From NCBI RefSeq assembly GCF_003351785.1, contig NZ_CP031230.1:1302001-1366000 (forward strand): a stretch of DNA of 64,000 bases. Direction: 5' to 3'. Source of the stretch: Sporosarcina sp. PTS2304. Lineage in GTDB: Bacteria; Bacillota; Bacilli; Bacillales_A; Planococcaceae. The notes under the pieces are model-generated. The model did not search any database and was not told the origin of the DNA. It worked only from the letters and a program-made list of their open reading frames with translations. The position numbers and the translations under genes were made by a program. Positions 54,389 through 63,854 of this stretch are shown here, in pieces. Position 1 is the first letter of the stretch, and each line of letters opens with the position of its first letter.

Positions 54389-56106
54389 ACTGTATCTCCC
54401 TTTCCGCGTGCCTCAAGCAATTGACAATACGCACCGTTACGCTGTAGTAGTTGTTCATGAGATCCTATTTCTACAATTTCTCCTTCATCCATAACAATTA
54501 TTTTATCCATCTCCCGCATCCAATGAATCCGATGTGTCGCAAAGATGACAAGTTTGTCTTCCAACAAAGGTAAGATTAATTGTTTTAACTCATGTTCTGT
54601 TTCAATATCCAAATGGGCAGTCGGTTCATCAAACAGTAAAATCTGACGGCGTTGCAATAAAGAACGCGCGAGGGCAACACGTTGTTCTTCTCCACCACTC
54701 AACGTACGACCTCCAGCACCGATTCTTTCAGCATAGCCATTTGGGAATGTTTTAATCAGACGGTCTAACCCTACACGTTCGGCTGCTTCCTTAACTTCTT
54801 CATTTGATGCATCAGGCTCATAAAATCGAATATTAGCAAAGATAGTGTCCGGAAATATGGTTGGGTGTTGAGGAATATAAGCAATCTGATCTTGCCAGTC
54901 TGCTACAGCTAGGTGAGGCAATACTTGTCCGTCTACTACACATTCTCCAAAAGCAGGAATTGTAAATCCTGAAAGCACATCTATTAGCGTAGTTTTTCCT
55001 GCACCCGAATGTCCAATAATCCCAATCTTTTCATAGCCTTTTAATCGTAAATACAGGTCTTCGAAAATAATTTGATCTCCAAGCTCGACACGCAGATTCT
55101 GTAACTCCATTGTAGAATTCTCGCTCCAACGCATTATTGGTTTCAACTGTACAGGTGCAGCGACTTCAGATTCATCTAATATCGAATGAATTTGTGCACT
55201 AGCATCTTTACCGTCAGCTGTAGCGTGAAAGTCATTACCTAGCTCTCTAACAGGCGCAAAATATTCAGGCGCCAATATTAATATTACTAACGACGGTTCC
55301 AAAAGTATTTGTCCATTAATAAGTCGAAGTCCTAATTCTACAGCCACAACAGCTACAGAAAGACTCGCAAAGAAGTCCAATGAAAATGAAGATAAAAAGG
55401 CGTAACGTAATGATCTGTTCGTTGCTATTCGGTAGTTATCACTTACTTTTGCAATAGACTGTTCGTGGGATCGACTGCGCCCTAAATACTTTAAAGTGAC
55501 AATTCCTCTTAATGAATCCACGAAATGCCGCGATAATAAGCGGTACGTATCCATTTGTGCATCAATTTGTTTCTTTGACACCATCCCAATTAAAATTAAA
55601 AAAATAATTAATATCGGTAAAACGATAACTAACGTAATAGCAGACATTTTATCCAGCGTAAAAACATACGCCACAATGACAAATGGCATAATCGCCATGG
55701 CTAGCGTTCGAGGGACAATCAATTCCAAATATTTTCGGAATTTTGGTATTCCTTCTAATCCTAACGTTACTAAATGGCCTGAACCATACTTTCCTATTAA
55801 CTGCGGACCGACAGCAAAAATCTTTCGTAACAAAAGTTGTTCATATTCTCTAGCAGTTTGATCGGCAAAACGATAAGAAATTCGATCCTTTGCCCATTGA
55901 ATGAAATGACGTACACTATTTACAAACACAAAAATCACAAAAGACCGAAGCGCTTCACTCCCATCTGCACCTTGGAACAATTGCGTAATAGCTTTTGCTA
56001 AGTATATAGCCTGAAAAACAATGGCGATTGATTGAACCGCTGTTAGCAGTCCAATCAACGCCATCACTTGTTTACTTCCTCTGTAGTGAAGCAAGTATTT
56101 ATCCAT
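54385..56106 (-). CDS. cydD: Thiol reductant ABC exporter subunit CydD
   Basis: This 573-residue partner half-transporter has an N-terminal membrane domain with the CydD-type stretch ELGLRLINGQILLEPSLVILILAPEYF (landmark LAPEYFAPVRELGNDFHA). The ATPase has Walker A GHSGAGKTTLID, signature LSGGEEQRVALARSLL and Walker B LLFDEPTAHLD. Its ATG shares one base with the cydB stop (TAATG), indicating translational coupling. The B. subtilis equivalent is named cydC. Confidence 0.92.
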   Translation of the reverse strand: MDKYLLHYRGSKQVMALIGLLTAVQSIAIVFQAIYLAKAITQLFQGADGSEALRSFVIFVFVNSVRHFIQWAKDRISYRFADQTAREYEQLLLRKIFAVGPQLIGKYGSGHLVTLGLEGIPKFRKYLELIVPRTLAMAIMPFVIVAYVFTLDKMSAITLVIVLPILIIFLILIGMVSKKQIDAQMDTYRLLSRHFVDSLRGIVTLKYLGRSRSHEQSIAKVSDNYRIATNRSLRYAFLSSFSLDFFASLSVAVVAVELGLRLINGQILLEPSLVILILAPEYFAPVRELGNDFHATADGKDASAQIHSILDESEVAAPVQLKPIMRWSENSTMELQNLRVELGDQIIFEDLYLRLKGYEKIGIIGHSGAGKTTLIDVLSGFTIPAFGECVVDGQVLPHLAVADWQDQIAYIPQHPTIFPDTIFANIRFYEPDASNEEVKEAAERVGLDRLIKTFPNGYAERIGAGGRTLSGGEEQRVALARSLLQRRQILLFDEPTAHLDIETEHELKQLILPLLEDKLVIFATHRIHWMREMDKIIVMDEGEIVEIGSHEQLLQRNGAYCQLLEARGKGDTV

Positions 56107-57122
56107 TAGTATTCTAGATGCTCCTTATCACCGGTCAATCGTTTACGGAACACATAATAACTCCAAATAGTATACGCTAAAACGATTGGCACCATAGTAA
56201 ACGCTACGATCGTCATAATTTTCAGCGAGTAATCTCCCGAAGCAGCTTCTGCAATGGACATATTAAATGCCGGATCTAGTGTACTTATCGTCACATTAGG
56301 AAATAAAGCGATAAAAAAGCTAGCCATTATGATGATGAAAATTAAACCTGTCATCGTAAAACTGAATCCTTCACGCTTCTTTTTTAAGAAGAAAAACAAC
56401 AGTGTATATAATACAATTGCTACACCGTACATAGGTACTAGCCATTCACCTTTATCGGTAAATGCATCGGTATCCAAATATGTGAACGTCATAAACAAAG
56501 CGATGAAAACACCCGTCAATGCATACACTTTACGCGCTGCTGAATTTGCCCGTTGACGCAAGTCTCCTACCGTTTTCAAACTAATAAACAGTAGACCATG
56601 TAAATACGATAACAAGACAAATGTTATACCGCCGATTACTGTATAGACATTGACGAAGTCTCCTAGACTGGCATACATATTCATCTCTGCATCAATTGGC
56701 AATCCTTGAATTAAACTTGTAAAAAACACACCAAAGATGAATGGCGGCAATAAACTTCCAAAGAAAATTGCCCAATCCCACGTCTTCACCCACGCGAGTG
56801 AGTCTACCTTATTGCGAAATTCAAATGCCACCCCCCGTATGATGAAGGCCAGCAATAACACAACAAACGGCAAATAGTATCCACTAAATACTGTGGCATA
56901 CCAGTGAGGAAATGCAGCAAACATCGCTCCCCCTGCTGTGATCAGCCACACTTCATTAGCATCCCAGACAGGACCGATTGTATTTATAACAATACGTTTT
57001 TCCAAATCATTTCTTGCTAAAAATTTCGTACTCATCCCTACGCCAAAGTCAAAGCCTTCTAAAAAGATAAAGCCTATAAATAGGACAGCGATTAATAAAA
57101 ACCAAATGTCACTTAACGGCAT
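56106..57122 (-). CDS. cydB: Cytochrome bd ubiquinol/menaquinol oxidase subunit II
   Basis: This 338-residue membrane subunit has about nine helices and begins with the family pattern IWFLLIAVLFIGFIFLEGFDFG, in short FLEGFDFGVGM, then GPVWDANEVWLITAGGAMFAAFP, in short WDANEVWLITAGGAMF. The open frame reaches 57143, but the ATG at 57122 is 8 bases after AGGAGG and gives the length of B. subtilis CydB. It overlaps the cydA end by 14 bases. Confidence 0.96.
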   Translation of the reverse strand: MPLSDIWFLLIAVLFIGFIFLEGFDFGVGMSTKFLARNDLEKRIVINTIGPVWDANEVWLITAGGAMFAAFPHWYATVFSGYYLPFVVLLLAFIIRGVAFEFRNKVDSLAWVKTWDWAIFFGSLLPPFIFGVFFTSLIQGLPIDAEMNMYASLGDFVNVYTVIGGITFVLLSYLHGLLFISLKTVGDLRQRANSAARKVYALTGVFIALFMTFTYLDTDAFTDKGEWLVPMYGVAIVLYTLLFFFLKKKREGFSFTMTGLIFIIIMASFFIALFPNVTISTLDPAFNMSIAEAASGDYSLKIMTIVAFTMVPIVLAYTIWSYYVFRKRLTGDKEHLEY

Positions 57123-58512
57123 GTCCTTCACCTCCTGTTTCAAACGGATCAGTTACAGACACATCGGCTACCGGTTGCTCCTCCGGCCCACGCTGAATGA
57201 ATTTCACAAACAATACAACCATGATGATACCTAGTATCGTATAAATTGTGGAAAATGATATGAGTGAGAATAAAATTTGACCAGCTGATACATTGGGTGA
57301 AATTCCATCAGCAGTTTTCATCAATCCATTCACTACCCAAGGTTGTCGACCCATTTCTGACATGATCCAACCAAAAGAGTTTCCTATGAATGGCAGGAAA
57401 ATCCCTATAACAAGCAAACGTAAAAACCAAACGGAATGCTCAATTTTCTTGCGCCACATTAAGAACAGTCCTAGCGCTCCTAGTCCTAATAATGTTCCAC
57501 CTGTCACAACCATAATGCGGAAACTCCAGAAAGTTGTTTTGACTGGTGGGATATAACTGCTTTCTCCATATTTATCAATCATTTTTTGCTCGAGAACGTC
57601 CATTCCTTCAACTTTTCCTTTAAATTCACTATAAGTTAAATAACTCAACATGAACGGAATATCAATTCTGCCAGTTGTTTCACGGTTCTCGACATCTATG
57701 TTCGCAATTAACGTCCATGCCGCGGGGTCTCCACTATCTTCCCATAACCCTTCAGCTGCAGCCATTTTCATCGGCTGTGCATGCATTAAGTATTGAGCTT
57801 GGGAGTGACCAGTAAATGCAATACCTAGGCCAGACAACATCCCAACAACTAAAGAGATTACGAGCGACTTTTTAAAGAAATCCATTTTACGCTTCTTAAT
57901 CAAATACCAAGCACTAACACCGATTACGAAAAATGCACCCGTTGCAAAACTACCGAAGATCGTATGTGGAAATGCTACCCATAACTTTTCATTCGTCAAA
58001 ACAGCTAGTATGTCATTCATTTCTGCCCGACCATTCTGTAGTACATACCCTTCTGGATTTTGCATAAATGAATTCGCTGCCAGTATCCAGAAAGCCGACA
58101 TGATTGTTCCGAATGATACTAGCCAAATCGACGCGAGATGTAACCATTTCGGAATCTTACCCCATCCGAAAATCCAAATTCCTATAAATGTAGATTCTAA
58201 GAAAAAAGCTAGTAATGCCTCAACAGCTAACGGAGCACCAAAAATATCTCCTACAAATCTAGAATAAGCTGACCAATTCATCCCAAACTGGAATTCTTGT
58301 ATAATTCCAGTGACAACTCCGATTGCGAAGTTGATAAGAAAAAACACACTCCAGAACTTTGTCATCTTTAAATATATTTCATCTTTTTTTACTAAATACA
58401 TCGTTTGCATAATAGCGATGATCAATGCTAAGCCAATTGAAAGAGGCACAAATATAAAGTGAAACAATGTGGTGGAGGCAAACTGAATTCGCGCTAATAA
58501 TACTTCTTCCAT
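57109..58512 (-). CDS. cydA: Cytochrome bd oxidase subunit I
   Basis: This 467-residue membrane subunit binds hemes b558, b595 and d and reduces oxygen at low tension without proton pumping. Heme-ligand regions are visible: LFHFIFVPLSIGLA near residue 18 and FPHTIFGSFATGAFF near 180. The quinone site MKMAAAEGLWED is followed by a short Q-loop, the form usual in Bacillales. It leads the cydABDC operon. The ~200 bases upstream carry nested inverted repeats that may be regulatory. Confidence 0.96.
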   Translation of the reverse strand: MEEVLLARIQFASTTLFHFIFVPLSIGLALIIAIMQTMYLVKKDEIYLKMTKFWSVFFLINFAIGVVTGIIQEFQFGMNWSAYSRFVGDIFGAPLAVEALLAFFLESTFIGIWIFGWGKIPKWLHLASIWLVSFGTIMSAFWILAANSFMQNPEGYVLQNGRAEMNDILAVLTNEKLWVAFPHTIFGSFATGAFFVIGVSAWYLIKKRKMDFFKKSLVISLVVGMLSGLGIAFTGHSQAQYLMHAQPMKMAAAEGLWEDSGDPAAWTLIANIDVENRETTGRIDIPFMLSYLTYSEFKGKVEGMDVLEQKMIDKYGESSYIPPVKTTFWSFRIMVVTGGTLLGLGALGLFLMWRKKIEHSVWFLRLLVIGIFLPFIGNSFGWIMSEMGRQPWVVNGLMKTADGISPNVSAGQILFSLISFSTIYTILGIIMVVLFVKFIQRGPEEQPVADVSVTDPFETGGEGHAVK

Positions 58513-58598
58513 TTCTTACGAGCTCCTTTCGAACTTATATCTCTAGTACCTAGGATAGCGCAGTTAGAAAAAGAGTGAGTGAACAAAGTGCGTACTTC

Positions 58599-58659
58599 CT
58601 GTTACAAACTTGCAAACTTATGGCAAAACTGTACATAAGTTATGGCGACTTTGTAACAG
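58599..58659 (-). promoter_or_regulatory. Nested inverted repeats upstream of cydA
   Basis: An outer pair CTGTTACAAA (58599-58608) and TTTGTAACAG (58650-58659) encloses an inner pair ACTTATG (58616-58622) and CATAAGT (58634-58640). The block lies 87-147 bases before the cydA start. No Rex site (TTGTGAA-N-TTCACAA type) was found. Either a long hairpin or a bipartite operator is possible. Confidence 0.5.
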
Positions 58660-58668
58660 CATGAAAAA

Positions 58669-58706
58669 GACTCATTATATTCCACTAAAAGGGAAAATAA
58701 TGAGTC
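58669..58706 (-). terminator. Rho-independent terminator of the lipoprotein gene
   Basis: A perfect 10-bp stem GACTCATTAT / ATAATGAGTC is followed on the minus strand by TTTTTC. It lies 10 bases past the stop at 58717. Confidence 0.85.
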
Positions 58707-58716
58707 GAATAATGTA

Positions 58717-59199
58717 CTATTTTATTGTCTGCATAATTTCTGCATAATCGGGGTGCCCTTTATGAAGAAATATAATGAAGTGATCCATTCGTTTAACAGC
58801 CAGCGGTTCAAGTTTACTGCCTACTCTCACTTCAATATTTCCTGTCTGATCTACTACCGGCAAGCGACTATCAGTAGGAGAGAGTTTATAAATGTGAAGA
58901 GGAAGTAACGATTCACCGTTCACTACGAGTGTCATACCTGTGTCAGCTTGAAACATGTCCAAATTCGCCTGTAATGGCTCACTCACTGTAAATCCTTCAT
59001 TTTGTAATTTATTATGTATCTGTTCAAACATCACTTCATCAGATAACTCCGGTATGATGACGAGTTCTTCTTCTGGTACAATGACTTCTGGTTTCTTTTC
59101 CGGCTCAGGTACTTCTTCTTTTTTAGTACAACCGCCTAAGATCAAAAGCATACTAGTTACTACCACTACTTGAAAAACTATTTTAGTAATCAAATTCAT
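58717..59199 (-). CDS. Predicted lipoprotein of unknown function
   Basis: This 160-residue protein has a signal peptide with hydrophobic core VVVVTSMLLI and lipobox LGGC, so Cys24 should be lipid-modified and the protein anchored outside the membrane. A proline/glutamate-rich linker (about 26-55) precedes a small mixed domain. I do not recognise the domain. It lies between cydA and katA, transcribed with the cyd direction but ended by its own terminator. An unrelated accessory role is as likely as a respiratory one. Confidence 0.75.
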   Translation of the reverse strand: MNLITKIVFQVVVVTSMLLILGGCTKKEEVPEPEKKPEVIVPEEELVIIPELSDEVMFEQIHNKLQNEGFTVSEPLQANLDMFQADTGMTLVVNGESLLPLHIYKLSPTDSRLPVVDQTGNIEVRVGSKLEPLAVKRMDHFIIFLHKGHPDYAEIMQTIK

Positions 59200-59342
59200 T
59201 TAACTAAGTCCTTTCTATATAAAACAGTGTCATTTGTCATTATACATCATCTTGCATTTTTTACGTAAAGTAAAACGTTTTTGTAGACAATTCATAGACT
59301 ACAATTTATGATTACAATACAACTTCAATAATTCTTATCTTG

Positions 59343-59374
59343 TTGTAATTATTACTACTTGATAATTATTATAA
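59343..59374 (+). promoter_or_regulatory. PerR boxes upstream of katA
   Basis: TGATAATTATTATAA (59360-59374) matches the PerR consensus TTATAATNATTATAA except at one base. TTGTAATTATTACTA (59343-59357) is a weaker copy with three mismatches. A -10 box TATACT lies at 59405-59410, so the sites are just upstream of the promoter. Peroxide-inducible expression is the clear inference. Confidence 0.82.
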
Positions 59375-59450
59375 ATAAAGCTTTTTATTTTAAGATCGCT
59401 CTGCTATACTGAATGTAAAGGGTAGTAAGGTAAAAAAAGGAGGAAATACT

Positions 59451-60956
59451 ATGATAAATAATGAAAACAATTCTCAAAAACGAAAATTAACAACTGCCGC
59501 GGGTGCTCCTGTTGTCGATAATCAAAACTCAATGTCTGCAGGTCCACGCGGGCCACTTTTACTTCAAGACGTATGGCTTTTAGAAAAATTGGCACATTTC
59601 GACCGGGAAGTTATTCCAGAACGACGGATGCATGCGAAAGGTTCCGGAGCGTATGGTACATTCACTGTTACACATGACATTACGCAATATACGAAAGCAA
59701 AATTATTTTCAGAGATTGGTAAAAAAACAGAAATGTTTGCTCGTTTCTCTACTGTTGCAGGTGAACGTGGTGCGGCAGATGCAGAAAGAGACATTCGAGG
59801 GTTTGCATTAAAGTTTTATACTGAAGAAGGTAACTGGGATTTAGTTGGTAATAATACGCCCGTTTTCTTCTTCCGTGATCCGCTTCAATTCCCGGACTTA
59901 AATCACGCAGTAAAACGTGATCCCCGCACGAATTTACGAAGTGCGACAAACAATTGGGATTTTTGGACGTCACTGCCTGAAGCACTTCATCAAATAACTA
60001 TTTTGATGAGTGATCGCGGAATTCCTAGATCATTCCGTGAAATGCATGGCTTTGGTAGTCACACATTTAGTATGATTAACGCAAACAATGAGCGTCACTG
60101 GGTTAAATTCCACTTCCGCTCTCAACAAGGTATTAAGAATTTAACAGATGAAGAGGCAGCTACAATAATTGCTGGAGACCGTGAAAGTTCACAGCGTGAT
60201 TTATTGGAAAATATCGATCAAGGTAATTTCCCTAAATGGAAAATGTACATTCAAGTGATGACAGAAGAACAAGCGATGAATATGCCATTTAATCCATTTG
60301 ACTTAACGAAAGTTTGGTATAAAAAGGAGTTCCCACTCATCGAAGTAGGTGAATTCGAATTAAACCGTAATCCTGAAAACTACTTTGCTGAAGTGGAACA
60401 GGCAGCATTCACACCAGCAGCAATTGTACCAGGCATCGGCTTTTCACCCGACAAAATGTTACAAGGCCGATTGTTTTCCTATGGCGACGCACAACGTTAT
60501 CGCCTAGGGGTTAACCATCACCAAATCCCTGTCAACGCACCAAAATGTCCTTTCCACAGCTTCCACCGTGATGGGCAAATGCGTGTAGACGGTAATATGG
60601 GAGCGACTACTCACTATGAACCAAATAGCTATGGAGAATGGCAAGAGCAACCGGATTTCAAAGAGCCACCGTTAAAAATACATGGCGATGCAGACAATTG
60701 GAATTTCCGTGAAGATGACGATGATTACTTCACTCAACCGGGAAAACTGTTTAACCTATTAACTCCTGAAGAGCAACAACGGTTATTCGATAACACTGCT
60801 CGTAATATGGGAGACGCACCGAAAGAAATCAAAATTAAACATATTCGCCATTGTTATTTAGCAGATCCTGCATATGGCGAAGGTGTCTCAAAAGCACTTG
60901 ATATCCCAATGGCGGAAGTTGACATCGAGAACACTACTATCATTATTGAAGATTAA
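59451..60956 (+). CDS. katA: Catalase (KatA type, heme)
   Basis: This 501-residue monofunctional heme catalase removes hydrogen peroxide in the cytosol. The distal histidine is in [13 protein letters not shown], the distal Asn in [13 protein letters not shown], and the proximal heme tyrosine in [14 protein letters not shown]. The length fits small-subunit (clade 3) catalases. AAAAGGAGG lies 7 bases before the ATG. The upstream PerR boxes indicate peroxide control, and a hairpin of the GGCAGAGAAA family follows. Confidence 0.96.
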   Translation: MINNENNSQKRKLTTAAGAPVVDNQNSMSAGPRGPLLLQDVWLLEKLAHFDREVIPERRMHAKGSGAYGTFTVTHDITQYTKAKLFSEIGKKTEMFARFSTVAGERGAADAERDIRGFALKFYTEEGNWDLVGNNTPVFFFRDPLQFPDLNHAVKRDPRTNLRSATNNWDFWTSLPEALHQITILMSDRGIPRSFREMHGFGSHTFSMINANNERHWVKFHFRSQQGIKNLTDEEAATIIAGDRESSQRDLLENIDQGNFPKWKMYIQVMTEEQAMNMPFNPFDLTKVWYKKEFPLIEVGEFELNRNPENYFAEVEQAAFTPAAIVPGIGFSPDKMLQGRLFSYGDAQRYRLGVNHHQIPVNAPKCPFHSFHRDGQMRVDGNMGATTHYEPNSYGEWQEQPDFKEPPLKIHGDADNWNFREDDDDYFTQPGKLFNLLTPEEQQRLFDNTARNMGDAPKEIKIKHIRHCYLADPAYGEGVSKALDIPMAEVDIENTTIIIED

Positions 60957-61000
60957 AATACGACAGTTGAATGAACTATCCAATGAGTCTCTTACATGAA

Positions 61001-61037
61001 CTAGGCAGAGAAGAACTATACGTTTTTCTCTGCCTAG
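61001..61037 (+). terminator. Hairpin after katA (GGCAGAGAAA family)
   Basis: CTAGGCAGAGAA pairs with TTCTCTGCCTAG (12 bp). It shares its arm sequence with the hairpins at 43238-43280 and, less closely, 39229-39263. No tight T run follows, so it may be a weak terminator or a mobile hairpin. Confidence 0.55.
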
Positions 61038-61093
61038 CTTAGTTATTCAGCCTGTAAGGAATAATCACCAAGTGATATATTTGCATAAAAAAA

Positions 61094-61134
61094 GTTATCA
61101 CAGAACATCAGACAATACTGACTTACTGGATAAC
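61094..61134 (-). terminator. GTCAG/CTGAC-family terminator of the DUF368 gene
   Basis: Outer stem GTTATC/GATAAC and inner ATCAG/CTGAC are followed on the minus strand by TTTTTTT. It is the fifth clear copy of the family. Confidence 0.85.
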
Positions 61135-61148
61135 CTCTCTTTCTATAG

Positions 61149-61961
61149 TTAGTTCTCACCTATCCCATTTAAAATATTAGCAATGATTAACCCTGTAATG
61201 ATCGCTATAATACTCATAACATAAGGTGTGCCACTTTCCGGAATACCAGGAAAAATCACAAACACGGAACCTATAATTAATCCCATAATTACCGCAAACA
61301 TGGCTGTTCGAAACTTTTCCAACAATAACCGAATAAGTTTACTGCTGATGATAAAACCAACAGCTATTCCAGCACCTGTCACTAAAATAATCGGTATATT
61401 AAAATCTGATATCGCCGTAATCACTGATGTATATACGCCAAGCAGTAACAAGACAAATGAACCACTCACTCCTGGTAAAAGCATAGCCATACTGCCTGCC
61501 CATCCAGAGAAGAAGAGAATGATTGCAGTCTTTACCGTTACATGCGTAATGACAAGAGGTTCAATCGGTTTCATCCAAATAGTTGACGCGAGTGCCGCCG
61601 CTACGAAAAGCATGAATACTATATGTTGAATTTTAAAATTTCTCCTTAAACCAGCCTGTTTTGCAACAAAAGGAATGACACCAATAATTAATCCTAAAAA
61701 CAAATATTGCGTAGGCTCATGATAGTGCTTGAGGAGATAGGCAATTACTTTACTGAATATAATAATAGTAGCGCCCATTCCAATACCAAGTGGTAATAAG
61801 AAGCCAATATGTTTTTTCCATTCTTTGCTGAAAAATCCGCTAATGGATATAAGTAATCGATCATAAATGCCTAATATAAAAGCAATCGTTCCCCCACTAA
61901 CACCAGGCACCAAATCACTGATCCCCATCAAAAACCCACGATATAAATTTCTCCACTCCAT
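61149..61961 (-). CDS. DUF368 membrane protein (polyprenyl-phosphate transporter family)
   Basis: This 270-residue protein has about eight hydrophobic segments and two copies of the family's signature, LVPGVSGGTIAFILGIYDRL in the N-terminal half (landmark DLVPGVSGGTIAFILG) and MLLPGVSGSFVLLLLGVY in the second half. DUF368 proteins (PopT) have been identified as recyclers of undecaprenyl phosphate across the membrane for wall synthesis. The gene stands alone. Together with the DedA gene at 47284 the window holds members of both known C55-P translocase families. Confidence 0.9.
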   Translation of the reverse strand: MEWRNLYRGFLMGISDLVPGVSGGTIAFILGIYDRLLISISGFFSKEWKKHIGFLLPLGIGMGATIIIFSKVIAYLLKHYHEPTQYLFLGLIIGVIPFVAKQAGLRRNFKIQHIVFMLFVAAALASTIWMKPIEPLVITHVTVKTAIILFFSGWAGSMAMLLPGVSGSFVLLLLGVYTSVITAISDFNIPIILVTGAGIAVGFIISSKLIRLLLEKFRTAMFAVIMGLIIGSVFVIFPGIPESGTPYVMSIIAIITGLIIANILNGIGEN

Positions 61962-62104
61962 ACTTTCTTTCCTCCAATGATTTCATTCCATACAGTATAA
62001 CATGCTACTCCACACTTATTACATCATACACAAATAACACGTAATTTGTTATACCATTATTTACTCTATGAACAGAGCTCACAATATAGGACTAATAGAA
62101 AGCA

Positions 62105-62144
62105 AAAGTTGTTCCATTGTTTAGCAAAACAACGGAACAACTTT
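62105..62144 (-). terminator. Rho-independent terminator of the deacetylase gene
   Basis: AAAGTTGTTCC pairs perfectly with GGAACAACTTT, and the inner TTGTTT/AAAACAA extends the stem. Ts follow on the minus strand, and it begins 5 bases past the stop codon. Confidence 0.9.
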
Positions 62145-62148
62145 ACAA

Positions 62149-63534
62149 TCAATAATTTTCCATTTCTGAAACAGGTACAAAAGTATAATTTTGAGACTTT
62201 AAAAATTCTAGAACCGCTTCAAGACCTTCTGCAGTAGATTCATGAATATCATGCATTAACACAATGCTATTTTCTTTTAAATCCGTTTTAATACTTTCTA
62301 GCAATTTTTCTGGATCTAAATGTTCCCAATCCAATGTGTCCACATTCCACAATACGACAGGCAATTTTGAGCTCTCGCGCACACGCTGATCTACCGCTCC
62401 GTATGGCGGTCTGAATACTGTTGCATGTTGACCTGTGGCTTGTAAAATAGCTTCTTCCGTTCCTTGCACTTCATGATGAAGGTCTTCATCTGTCAAATTG
62501 GGTAGTGGCGGATGGTTCCATGAATGATTTCCTATTTCATGCCCTGCGTCTGCTACCATTCTTGCTATTTCTGGGTATTCCTGCACCCTGTTTCCAAGCA
62601 TAAAAAATGTAGCTTTTACATCATACTTTTCTAATGTTTTAAGAATTTTTTCTGTATAGTGAGGATCTGGTCCATCGTCAAACGTTAAGGCAATTTTTTT
62701 CTCTTGTCGTTCTACTACATGGTCCACTTGAAATTCCTTTGCTACATATGGATTAATGTCTTTCCATGGAATTTCTATTTGTACAGGCCCTGCTTGACGC
62801 TTCGTCATTACGCCCGTTGCATAGTATAGAATTAGTTCATCATCAGTTAATGCAAAATTACGGTAGTTGGCCCATATAGGTTCAGTAGGTTGCCATACAC
62901 TATCGATGATTAACGAGTTTTGCAGTGCGGTATTCTCATAAATTTGGTCTCTAACTATTTTTGCGATACGTTTCAAATTTTCTGCATTGTGATTGACTAC
63001 ATCTGCCATTGTGGGCATTATTCCTGTTTCAGGATTAAGATGAAATGTTCGTACTTCCATAATACTGTCTTCATTGCTTACAGTCTTTGTTGCATGTAAT
63101 ACGAATGAAAGATAGCCTGTGGAATGTCGTATCGTCTCAAAAGTTACGTTCAGCCGCCCATGTGTGTCACGGCTGGAATTCTCGTTCAATACTTGATAAT
63201 CTTTTTTCAAACTTTTTATATAGACTGCTACTTCTTGGTTAAAATTTTCAAATTCACTTTTAGGATATTGTATAGAAAATGGCATTCGCTGATCGTCCAT
63301 TGTTTCAGTCACAATGTTAATACCCCGAATACTCGAATCTTTTGAATGAATGTTCACTTCCGTTTTTGATCGATCAGCTGACTGATGTTTGCCTCTATTT
63401 GGTGAAGCACTCGTTGAACTAGTAAATGAGTGAATGATTAAAAAAAGAACAGTAATTGTTAATATAGTAATCACACTTAAAAAACCGATATTAATTAACC
63501 GCATCCGACGTTTTCTTTTGTTGTCTTTCTTCAT
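62149..63534 (-). CDS. Secreted/membrane-anchored polysaccharide deacetylase (PdaC-like)
   Basis: This 461-residue protein has an N-terminal membrane anchor (about 13-36), a DUF4163/DUF3298-type domain (about 70-255) and a C-terminal NodB deacetylase domain. NodB motifs are complete: TFDDGPDP (catalytic Asp), HSWNHP (metal-binding H-x3-H), RPPYG, LWNVDTLDW and IVLMHDIH. The domain order is that of B. subtilis PdaC, a peptidoglycan N-acetylmuramic/N-acetylglucosamine deacetylase linked to lysozyme resistance. The substrate is inferred. Confidence 0.92.
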   Translation of the reverse strand: MKKDNKRKRRMRLINIGFLSVITILTITVLFLIIHSFTSSTSASPNRGKHQSADRSKTEVNIHSKDSSIRGINIVTETMDDQRMPFSIQYPKSEFENFNQEVAVYIKSLKKDYQVLNENSSRDTHGRLNVTFETIRHSTGYLSFVLHATKTVSNEDSIMEVRTFHLNPETGIMPTMADVVNHNAENLKRIAKIVRDQIYENTALQNSLIIDSVWQPTEPIWANYRNFALTDDELILYYATGVMTKRQAGPVQIEIPWKDINPYVAKEFQVDHVVERQEKKIALTFDDGPDPHYTEKILKTLEKYDVKATFFMLGNRVQEYPEIARMVADAGHEIGNHSWNHPPLPNLTDEDLHHEVQGTEEAILQATGQHATVFRPPYGAVDQRVRESSKLPVVLWNVDTLDWEHLDPEKLLESIKTDLKENSIVLMHDIHESTAEGLEAVLEFLKSQNYTFVPVSEMENY

Positions 63535-63735
63535 GTTAAGACTCCTTTATCAAGAGAACTACTACTTTCTAAAAATGCAGCTTCTATTTATTGCCACCGC
63601 TATGAATATATGTCTGGCTAATAGTATACTACAAAATGAAAATGAAACAATCATTTCCTTAGTGCACTCATACATTTCCTCTTATTATTGCAGGTCACAA
63701 TTCCTTTAAAACACTTTTATAATAATACATTTTAT

Positions 63736-63854
63736 GTTATAATGCGTAAGATCCGAATCTTGCAAATCCGGATGAAGGGACAATACTTCCCTTTTATACA
63801 CACCGATCTCGGCTGTTGTCTATTGCAAAGAGAAAACAGAAGGCGGTAATTACA
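63736..63854 (+). promoter_or_regulatory. Promoter and ~120-base structured leader of trhO
   Basis: A TATAAT box lies at about 63737-63742. The leader then contains ATCCG...CGGAT, AAGGG...CCCTT and CCGA/TCGG pairings, and GACAA upstream can alternatively pair with TTGTC nearer the gene. It matches no riboswitch class that I recognise. Confidence 0.4.
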
